Source: Pseudomonadota bacterium (GTDB lineage: Bacteria; Myxococcota_A; Polyangia; Polyangiales; Polyangiaceae). From it: DNA of 9,961 nt. This document shows, piece after piece, positions 1-5,065 of this stretch. Where the stretch lies: positions 1 through 9,961 of the forward strand of contig QGUH01000062.1 of the NCBI GenBank assembly GCA_003242355.1, written 5' to 3'. Numbering within the stretch: position 1 is the stretch's first letter; each line of letters starts with the position of its first letter. The position numbers were made by a program, and so were the translations under genes. The notes beneath the pieces were generated by a model. That model searched no databases. It was not told the origin of the DNA and worked only from the letters and a program-made list of their open reading frames with translations.

Positions 1-126
1 GCCCTGAGCGCGCGCATCGCCGGCATCGAGCTCGCGCTCGGCCGCGCCGTCGCCGAGCTCCTCGACGAGGTGGAGAACCATCATGGGCGTGACGATACGA
101 AGCAGCGGAAGCGCCAAGCGGCTTGA
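1..126 (+). CDS. 3' end of probable ExbB/TolQ/MotA-family proton channel protein (partial)
   Basis: An open frame runs from the first base to a TGA at 124-126 and gives the last 41 residues of a protein whose start lies outside the window. The visible part is a charged, helix-prone tail (AGIELALGRAVAELLDEVEN, then a Lys/Arg/Gln-rich end), as expected after the last membrane helix of an ExbB/TolQ protein. No family signature is visible in so short a piece, so the call rests mainly on context: the frame overlaps the start of an ExbD gene by 44 bases and a second ExbD gene follows, and ExbB normally precedes ExbD. ExbB forms the inner-membrane pentamer that, with ExbD, converts proton motive force into movement of TonB or a similar protein. 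It could instead be an unrelated upstream gene of the same operon. Confidence 0.5.
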   Translation, partial: ALSARIAGIELALGRAVAELLDEVENHHGRDDTKQRKRQAA

Positions 127-535
127 TGGGCTCGCCGGGGCGCCGGAGATCAACGTCACGCCTCTAGTCGACGTCGTCCTGGTGCTGCTCATCATCTTCA
201 TGGTGGTTGCGCCCGCGCTCACCGAAGGCGCACCCATCGAGCTGCCGAAAGTCACGCGCCCCGATCCGAAACCGAAGGACATGAACCCGATCGAGGTCGC
301 CGTGGCCGCAGACGGGACGGTGCTCGTGGAGGGGCGCAGCGTCTCCACGTCGGAGCTCTCGGCGCTCGTCGAGCGGCTGCACGGCGAGGCGCCCGAGCGC
401 TCCCTGCTGCTCAAGGCCGACGAGCGCTGTCCGTACGAGCACGTGCGCCAGACGTTCGGCGCTCTGCAGCACATCGGCTTCAAGTCCGTCCTGTTGAAAG
501 TCACCCCGAAGCAAGCGCCGGACGGCGCGGGCTGA
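83..535 (+). CDS. exbD: ExbD/TolR-family biopolymer transport protein (first copy)
   Basis: 150 residues, the usual ExbD length. The N-terminus carries the family signature: a short cytoplasmic tail, then EINVTPLVDVVLVLLIIFM at about residues 22-40, with the conserved membrane aspartate at D30 that carries protons in ExbD/TolR. One membrane span (about 27-46) is followed by a Pro/Lys-rich linker and a periplasmic domain (about 68-142) ending in the typical VLLKV strand. ATG 83 is supported by GGAG at 72-75, seven bases upstream. The start overlaps the preceding frame by 44 bases, implying translational coupling. The product should sit in the inner membrane as the ExbB partner that energises TonB-dependent transport. 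A TolR or adventurous-gliding (Agl) role cannot be excluded from sequence alone, since these motors share the fold. Confidence 0.93.
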   Translation: MGVTIRSSGSAKRLDGLAGAPEINVTPLVDVVLVLLIIFMVVAPALTEGAPIELPKVTRPDPKPKDMNPIEVAVAADGTVLVEGRSVSTSELSALVERLHGEAPERSLLLKADERCPYEHVRQTFGALQHIGFKSVLLKVTPKQAPDGAG

Positions 536-589
536 CCCCGCCTTCGGAGCTGGTCGCCGGGTTCGGCGAGGAAGTGTGGAGAGTGCACG

Positions 590-1027
590 ATGGGTATGAC
601 GCAATCAGGGACCTCGGGAAGAGGTCAGGCGGTTCCCACCATCAACGTGACGCCGCTCGTCGACGTGGTGCTGGTGGTTCTGATCATCTTCATGATCCTC
701 ACCATCACGACGTCGAAGACGTTCACGCTCCACCTGCCGCCGAAGCCGGAGGCGGCGGACGAACCGCCCAAACCAGCGCGCGGCGAGAACGCGCCCGTCG
801 TCATGACGGTCGACGCGAACGGCGTCATTCGCGTAAATCGCATGGTTCTCGACAAATCGGAGATCCCGGTGCGGCTCCCGCGCCTGCTCGCGGGGGCGAA
901 CCAGCGCGTGCTCTACTTCGACGCCCACGACGCCTCGCCGTTCGGCACGGCGATGGAAGCGATGGATCTTTCGCGCGCGAGCGGCGTGCGGAACATCGCG
1001 GTGCTCACGCACGAGGTCGCTCGCTGA
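590..1027 (+). CDS. exbD: ExbD/TolR-family biopolymer transport protein (second copy)
   Basis: 145 residues with the same plan as the preceding gene: a Gly/Ser-rich N-tail, TINVTPLVDVVLVVLIIFM at about 17-35 with the conserved membrane aspartate at D25, one span (about 22-41), a Pro/Lys/Glu linker, and a periplasmic domain to the end. The membrane segment is nearly the same as in the first copy, but the periplasmic domain is clearly different, so this is not a recent duplicate; the two may form a mixed ExbD pair or contact different partners. GGAGAG at 578-583 lies six bases before ATG 590; an in-frame ATG at 596 is an alternative. The gene starts 54 bases after the first exbD, on the same strand, so both are probably in one operon with the upstream ExbB-like gene. 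Tandem exbD genes are common in delta-proteobacterial Exb loci (established knowledge). Confidence 0.93.
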   Translation: MGMTQSGTSGRGQAVPTINVTPLVDVVLVVLIIFMILTITTSKTFTLHLPPKPEAADEPPKPARGENAPVVMTVDANGVIRVNRMVLDKSEIPVRLPRLLAGANQRVLYFDAHDASPFGTAMEAMDLSRASGVRNIAVLTHEVAR

Positions 1028-1176
1028 TCCGCACACCGTGGGGTACGGGCGCCCGACGAGCGGCTGCCGCACGGCGCGAGCGCTGCTTTCGGACACGACG
1101 AGAGTGGCCGCGGGTGCGGGTCGTGATTGCGACGATTGCGGCGCTCTTTGGGTCGCTCGCCGATATCGAACGCGCA

Positions 1177-1233
1177 CTCGGCCGGCGCGCGGAATCGAGA
1201 TCGTCCGGGTTCGGGTGACTCGCGCCGGCCGAG
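1177..1233. repeat. Long-arm inverted repeat, possible terminator of the exb operon
   Basis: CTCGGCCGGCGCG (1177-1189) and its exact reverse complement (1221-1233) flank a 31-base spacer. The 13-pair GC-only-but-one-pair stem could fold in RNA. It starts about 150 bases after the second exbD stop and has no T-run, so a terminator role is only possible. The outer 11 bases of each arm are the same words that build the hairpin at 3131-3158. Confidence 0.5.
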
Positions 1234-1306
1234 GGGCACGATGGGCGCCATACGACGCGACGGGCACCCGAAACCCGTCGCGGTCATCGGGCAAAATCGC
1301 TGCTCG

Positions 1307-1336
1307 CCTCCTCGCGGCGCGCCCCCCGCGAGGGGG
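1307..1336 (-). terminator. Probable terminator hairpin of the unknown-function minus-strand gene
   Basis: Arms at 1307-1317 and 1326-1336 pair over 11 positions with one mismatch, around an 8-base loop. On the minus strand the stem begins directly after the TAA stop codon (1339-1337). A short T-run of that strand (AAAA at 1293-1296 on +) follows the stem by about 10 bases, weaker than a textbook intrinsic terminator. It could also slow 3' RNA decay. Confidence 0.5.
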
Positions 1337-2497
1337 TTACAACGCGAGAAATCCTTCGGGCGCGAGCACCGTGGCGAGCATGACCTCGTTGATGTCGAGG
1401 TGCTCCGTCCAAGACGCCGCGTGGCGGTGTTCTGGGTTCAACCAGAACGTGCGGATCGTGCTGCCGAGCGGAAGATACTCGCGCAATGCTTCGAGCAGCT
1501 CGGGGTCGGCTGGCCCCATGAACCGCGTGCCGAGCAGACCGATGGCGAGGCCGAGCTCGCGGAATGCGAGGCGCTGGCTCGCGCTCCGGCGCAAATCGTC
1601 CTGAGCGACGTAGAGGCGCAGGCCATCGAGAGCCTGGATCAAGACGTCGTCGAGCAGGCTGGTTTTGTCGATGGCTCCGGATGCCACGAGCTGCCCGAGC
1701 CGACACGCATCGAAGAGCAGTCCGCCGATGCCCAAGGGATCCGCGGTGAGCCACTCGGTTTCGTCGAGCATGGCCGCGAGCTGTGCGAGCTCCCGTTCCA
1801 GCGTCGGTCCGGCTGCGGTCGCACCGAGCACGGCGGCGGTGGCACGCAGCTCCGCGCACGTCACGAAGCCGTCGAGCGGGTCGTGGGGGCTCATGGCCGC
1901 GACCTGAGGTCGCGACAGATCGACGCTCATCTTCCAGACGAGGCGCCGGCGCCCGGTGATCGGTTCTTCGCGCGTGAACGCGCTGCACGCGGTTTCGGCG
2001 AGCTCTCGCGCCCATACGTTGAAGCGCGGATCGCGCGTGCGCCGGGAGACCTGATTGAGCGCGTGCATCCACTTGGTGAGATAGTGGAAGTACTGCCCGT
2101 CGCGCTCCCATTCGAGCTCCTGGTCGAGGCGCTCGTTCTCTTCGCGCTCGGGCAACGGTTTACCGATGCGGAGCCCACCGCGCGTCGGGTGGAGCTCGCC
2201 TTCGGCCTCGCCGAGCCCGCTGAGCCAACCGAACCGCGAATCGCCAGGGCGGTGGCGCCCCAACGTGTGGTGGACGCGATCGACGAGCTCGATCGCGAGG
2301 TCGCGGTGCGCTCGCCCCGCGGTCGCATCGGAGAGCGTCAGGAAGTTGCAGACCGCGAATGCATCGGTCCACAGGTATCGCCGGGTGCGCTCGGTCGAGC
2401 GGATGCCCGTACGCTCCGCGAAACGCACCATCGACTGGCTCGCCTGGGTCACCTCGGATTCGGGCGAAAGCCGGATTCCTTCCGTGGATGTGGACAC
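1337..2497 (-). CDS. Conserved protein of unknown function, probable alpha/alpha-barrel
   Basis: 386 residues from GTG 2497. I recognise the style of a widespread uncharacterised family but know no function for it. Conserved-looking aromatic and charged blocks, in order: RYLWTDAFAVCNFL (40-53), HHTLGRHRPGD (76-86), HPTRGGLRIGKPLPER (103-118), RDGQYFHYLTKWMHAL (132-147), KMSVDLSRP (189-197) and SPHDPLDG (203-210). The rest is helix-rich and includes FMGPADPELLEALREYLP in the C-terminal third. Repeated helical hairpins with Trp/Asp/His/Tyr-rich turns recall (alpha/alpha)6 toroids such as N-acylglucosamine 2-epimerase or six-hairpin glycosidases, so a sugar-related role is plausible but inferred. 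There is no signal peptide or membrane span, so it is probably cytoplasmic. No clear ribosome site precedes GTG 2497; ATG 2431 (residue 23), just before the conserved part, is a real alternative. It converges on the exb genes and diverges from the small membrane protein. Confidence 0.85.
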   Translation of the reverse strand: MSTSTEGIRLSPESEVTQASQSMVRFAERTGIRSTERTRRYLWTDAFAVCNFLTLSDATAGRAHRDLAIELVDRVHHTLGRHRPGDSRFGWLSGLGEAEGELHPTRGGLRIGKPLPEREENERLDQELEWERDGQYFHYLTKWMHALNQVSRRTRDPRFNVWARELAETACSAFTREEPITGRRRLVWKMSVDLSRPQVAAMSPHDPLDGFVTCAELRATAAVLGATAAGPTLERELAQLAAMLDETEWLTADPLGIGGLLFDACRLGQLVASGAIDKTSLLDDVLIQALDGLRLYVAQDDLRRSASQRLAFRELGLAIGLLGTRFMGPADPELLEALREYLPLGSTIRTFWLNPEHRHAASWTEHLDINEVMLATVLAPEGFLAL

Positions 2498-2784
2498 GAA
2501 CGGGAGCAGTGCAGTGGACGTGCCACGCCGCGCGCCGCCAGCGGTCGTTGCGGCTTATTCCGCCTCGACGGGAAAATCGACCCGGCGCGCCTCCGGGGGT
2601 GCAGGGCTTGCGTCGAGCGGCATCCGCCCGGCAGACGTTGCGCCTCTGCACGATGTGAAGAAACGAGCGCTCCACGGCGCCACGAGCGTCGAATGCGCGC
2701 TTTTCGTGCCGTGCGCCGGGGCGCCGACGCTCCGGCCCGGAACCTGCAGGCCCCGGGGCAAAACACGGGAACTCGGAGGGAATC
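2498..2784. other. Divergent promoter region, no gene seen
   Basis: These 287 bases separate the divergent starts at 2497 (-) and 2785 (+), so promoters for both should lie here. I see no convincing -35/-10 pair and no credible short gene. A perfect 10-base palindrome, GCCCCGGGGC, lies at 2750-2759, 25 bases before the start at 2785, and CCTGCAGG lies just before it. Confidence 0.5.
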
Positions 2785-3018
2785 ATGTCCAAGCCTTTCA
2801 GAAGCTTTCGCTCGGCGCTGTGGCTCGGCGGCGTCGCCGGCCTCGTGCTCGGCTTTCTCGTCGCGGCCATCGTCCTCCCCACGACTGCCCCGGATCCCGG
2901 CGAAGGCGCTCCGGATGTTCGCCTTCCGACCATGCAAAACGTTCCGCCCGAGCACGCTCCCAAGATGAAAATCGAGCTTCGGGACGAGGGCGCGGACACG
3001 GACGCCGACACGCCCTGA
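2785..3018 (+). CDS. Small single-span membrane protein, unknown function
   Basis: 77 residues. GGAGGG at 2775-2780, four bases before ATG 2785, is the strongest ribosome site on the + strand here and supports a real gene. A basic N-tail (MSKPFRSFRS) precedes one hydrophobic helix at about 11-31 that is rich in small residues (GGVAGLVLGFLVAAIVLP, with Gly spacing that favours helix packing). A Pro-rich then acidic tail (about 32-77) contains KMKIELRDEGADTDADTP. The positive-inside rule places the N-terminus in the cytoplasm and the tail in the periplasm. It is not recognised as any family. TonB is excluded because there is no X-Pro-rich spacer or C-terminal fold. It lies between two convergent minus-strand genes, so it is probably transcribed alone and terminated by the hairpin at 3131-3158. 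Confidence 0.7.
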   Translation: MSKPFRSFRSALWLGGVAGLVLGFLVAAIVLPTTAPDPGEGAPDVRLPTMQNVPPEHAPKMKIELRDEGADTDADTP

Positions 3019-3130
3019 GCGCAACGAAGCATTCCGTACCCGTCAACGCGGACGCGAATGGAAGACGAACTCGAATGCCGTGCACGTGTGCGGCGCACGC
3101 GCCGGAGGGAGCGCCGGTGGACATGCGAAA

Positions 3131-3158
3131 CGCCGGCCGAGAAGAGTCTCGGCCGGCG
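3131..3158. terminator. Strong hairpin between convergent genes, likely bidirectional terminator
   Basis: A perfect 12-pair stem (arms 3131-3142 and 3147-3158, almost all G/C) closes an AGAG loop. It lies between the small membrane protein ending at 3018 (+) and the lipoprotein gene ending at 3197 (-). On the minus strand the stem is followed at once by TTTCG, so it best suits the lipoprotein gene, starting 38 bases after its stop. On the + strand there is no T-run. Confidence 0.72.
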
Positions 3159-3196
3159 CTCGGCGTTGGGACGCTCGAAGCGCCCGTGCGGTATCG

Positions 3197-4750
3197 TCAG
3201 TCTTCGGACCAGTCGACCCAAGGCGCGTCGAGCGCCCAGCGGGCGACGGCGTCCGCGTCGGGGAAGGCGCCCAGGCCGGACTCGAGCACGGCCGCCGTCG
3301 GTCCCTCGTCCTCGAGGCACTCCGCGACGGTGAAGGGCACGGGATCGGGGACCTCGTTGCTCGGCGTTTCCGTGAAGATCGACGCGTCGTCGAAGCCGCC
3401 GTCGTCGTCGCCGCCCGCGTCCGTCTCGCCGATGCCCTCGGACAGGGCCCAGAAGCTCGAGCTCTCGATGGTGACGTCTCCCTGGGCGATTGCGTCGCGC
3501 GTCTCGATGCCGTACTCGAAGCCGAGGAGAGCGACGTTCTCCAGCGTGCCCGTGACGAGCTCCCGGAGCAGCATGCCGTAGTGTGGGTTGGCGCGCGGCG
3601 AGGGCTCGCCCGTGCCGCACAGCGTGACGTTCTGGAAGGAGAACGCGGTGCGCGGCTCGGTTCCGTCGTTGATGCCGTCGAGCTCGAAGCCGTTCGGGTC
3701 GTCGGAATCGACCGACGCGACGTCGCGCCGTCCGAACAGGTAGCGGGCGCCGCCTCGCCAGCCTTCGTCACCGTCGAAGTAGTCGTCGCCGCAGTTGTTG
3801 GCGATGAGATGGCTCGCCTCGACGGTGCCACCCCACCACTCGAAGCAATCGTCGAGCGTGTTGCTGACCATGACGTGATCGATCACCGTCCTTCTACCGA
3901 CGCCGGCCATGGAGAGGCCGTTCACCTCCTTGTCCGGGAAGATGTCCCAGCCGCCGAACTCGATGCGCACGTAGCGGAGCGTGCCGCTGTCGTCGTCGGG
4001 GTCGTCGCCGCCGTACGTGTAGATCTCGTCGGTGAGGCCCTCGTAAATGGCTTCCGTGTCGCCTCCCGGCCGCGTGATGGGGGCGCGTCCGAGCAGCACG
4101 ACGCCGCCCCAATCGCCGGCGCGGCGTTCGCCCACCGGTTGGCTGCTCGTGAAGAGGATGGGCTCTTCGGCGGTGCCGTCCGCGACGATGCGGCCGCCGC
4201 GCAGCGCGACGACGAACCCAGGCGTCGGGTCGGAGAGGCCCTCGAGCCGCGTGCACGGGGGGATGGTCAGCGTGGCGCCGTCGTGGACGTGCACGGTGCC
4301 CTCGATCACCCAGACGCGATCGTTGGTGAGCGTCAGGTCCTCCTCGATGTCTGCGGGCAGCGCCTCGCGCTCGAGGCCCTCGCCGGACAGATCGCATTCG
4401 GCCGCGTCGGGAGCGCCTGCGGCGCCGCCGCCGGTTCCGGCGGCTCCTCCAGGGCCCGCGTCGTCGGGAGTGCCGCCGGCCCCGCCGGGGCCGGCTCCGG
4501 CGTCGCCCGTCGGTTCCGCTTCGCCGCCGGCTCCGCCTTGTTCGGTGGCACCGCCGTTTCCGCCCGTCGCGGCTATCCCTCCCGAAGACCCGAAGGTCCC
4601 GCCGGAGCCTCCCTTGCCGCCGGCGCCCCCCTTTCCGGCGCTCCCGCCGCTCGTCTCCGTGGGCGGCTCGTCCTCGTCGCCGCACGCAAGCACCGTCATC
4701 GAAGCGGCCAAGAACGCCGCCACGGCCCAAGACGAAAGTACACGTCGCAT
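3197..4750 (-). CDS. Surface or periplasmic lipoprotein with Gly-rich linker and predicted right-handed beta-helix
   Basis: 517 residues from ATG 4750. That start is chosen because AAGGAG (4762-4757) lies six bases upstream and the protein then opens with a signal peptide; the same frame runs up to 5029, but that extension is not signal-like. MRRVLSSWAVAAFLAASMTV is followed by LAC with lipid-attachment Cys23 and acidic residues (GDEDE). Residues 24-118 are a low-complexity Gly/Ala/Ser linker typical of myxobacterial exported proteins. From about 120 the chain has beta-helix blocks known from TonB-receptor-linked surface proteins: GDWGGVVLLGRAP (212-224), GTLRYVRIEFGG (256-267), NGLSMAGVGRRTVIDHVMVS (277-296), DDCFEWWGGTVEASHLIA (300-317), DDYFDGDEGW (322-331) and NGFELDG (353-359). 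It ends WALDAPWVDWSED. The acidic clusters could bind calcium (inference). It lies 315 bases downstream of the receptor gene on the same strand and probably captures or presents the receptor's ligand. No enzyme motif is recognised. Confidence 0.88.
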   Translation of the reverse strand: MRRVLSSWAVAAFLAASMTVLACGDEDEPPTETSGGSAGKGGAGGKGGSGGTFGSSGGIAATGGNGGATEQGGAGGEAEPTGDAGAGPGGAGGTPDDAGPGGAAGTGGGAAGAPDAAECDLSGEGLEREALPADIEEDLTLTNDRVWVIEGTVHVHDGATLTIPPCTRLEGLSDPTPGFVVALRGGRIVADGTAEEPILFTSSQPVGERRAGDWGGVVLLGRAPITRPGGDTEAIYEGLTDEIYTYGGDDPDDDSGTLRYVRIEFGGWDIFPDKEVNGLSMAGVGRRTVIDHVMVSNTLDDCFEWWGGTVEASHLIANNCGDDYFDGDEGWRGGARYLFGRRDVASVDSDDPNGFELDGINDGTEPRTAFSFQNVTLCGTGEPSPRANPHYGMLLRELVTGTLENVALLGFEYGIETRDAIAQGDVTIESSSFWALSEGIGETDAGGDDDGGFDDASIFTETPSNEVPDPVPFTVAECLEDEGPTAAVLESGLGAFPDADAVARWALDAPWVDWSED

Positions 4751-4811
4751 TCGAATCTCCTTCCGAGAAATACGGTGAGCTCGTGGAGGTTCTGGTCTTT
4801 CGGTATGCGCG

Positions 4812-4831
4812 TCGCGTGACACGTGAGTGTC
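4812..4831. promoter_or_regulatory. Candidate regulatory word TCGCGTGACACG with short inverted repeat
   Basis: TCGCGTGACACG at 4812-4823 is identical to 8407-8418 in the receptor/DCC divergent region. Here it runs into GACAC-GTGA-GTGTC (4818-4831), a 5-base inverted repeat. It lies about 60-80 bases upstream of the lipoprotein start, where an operator would be expected. Binding by any protein is inferred. Confidence 0.35.
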
Positions 4832-4875
4832 GAGACGGTGCGGTAGACCACGAATTTCGAATTTCGGCGGCGAGG

Positions 4876-5025
4876 GAGTGGTGGGAGACCTCGATGTTCC
4901 GAGAGCAGCGAGGCGGTGCGATGGAGAACGAGCTCGAAGCTCCGAGTGGTGAGACGCGGCCGTGGGGGGCGAAGCTCGAAACTCCGCGAGTGGTGAGACG
5001 CCGCGGGGGGAAGACGCAGCTCGAA
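4876..5025. repeat. Degenerate short direct repeats
   Basis: AGCTCGAA occurs at 4931, 4973 and 5018 (spacing 42 and 45). GAGTGGTGAGAC occurs at 4944-4955 and 4988-4999, with a looser GAGTGGTGGGAGAC at 4876-4889. Aligned, the units form an imperfect ~44-base tandem repeat of about two full copies plus decayed edges, all upstream of the lipoprotein gene. Confidence 0.6.
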
Positions 5026-5042
5026 CCATCCGTGACGGATGG
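5026..5042. repeat. 17-base palindrome after the receptor gene
   Basis: CCATCCGT and ACGGATGG flank a single central G at 5034. As RNA this could fold into a 7-pair stem with a 3-base loop, starting 23 bases after the receptor stop codon on the minus strand, which suits a weak terminator; there is no T-run. The centre reads GTGAC, the word repeated in the divergent region, so an operator is the other reading. Confidence 0.5.
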
Positions 5043-5065
5043 GACGCCGTGATGGAGGTCGAAAC

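Larger units (their letters stand above)
1028..1336. other. Convergent intergenic gap with two hairpins
   Basis: This 309-base gap lies between the second exbD (+) and the unknown-function gene (-). No frame in it looks like a real gene: the frames that cross it are shadows running on into the gene to the right, and they have no ribosome site or recognisable protein. It contains a 13-base inverted repeat (1177-1233) and a stem beside the stop codon of the minus-strand gene (1307-1336), both listed separately. A short local duplication, GATTGCG, occurs at 1124-1140. Confidence 0.7.
4751..5065. other. Receptor-lipoprotein intergenic region with degenerate repeats
   Basis: This 315-base gap between the receptor stop and the lipoprotein start (both minus strand) has no credible gene. 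From the receptor end, it holds a 17-base palindrome (5026-5042), a degenerate repeat tract (4876-5025), a doubled CGAATTT word near 4851-4865 and a GTGAC-containing 12-base word (4812-4823) that recurs upstream of the receptor. The lipoprotein ribosome site is at 4757-4762. Its length and content suggest that the lipoprotein gene may have its own promoter rather than depend only on read-through. Confidence 0.6.

Noticed and set aside
1127..2968. A 613-residue open frame on the + strand
   Set aside because: It lies antisense to the conserved 386-residue gene, is Arg/Ala-rich without motifs, and runs through the start of the small membrane protein.
4386..4680. Repetitive Gly-codon DNA that might be taken as a tandem repeat or CRISPR-like array
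   Set aside because: It encodes the low-complexity Gly/Ala linker of the lipoprotein. There is no regular repeat/spacer pattern.
4751..5029. A 93-residue N-terminal extension of the lipoprotein
   Set aside because: The internal ATG at 4750 has a strong AAGGAG and begins a lipoprotein signal. The extension is repeat-derived and would bury the signal peptide.
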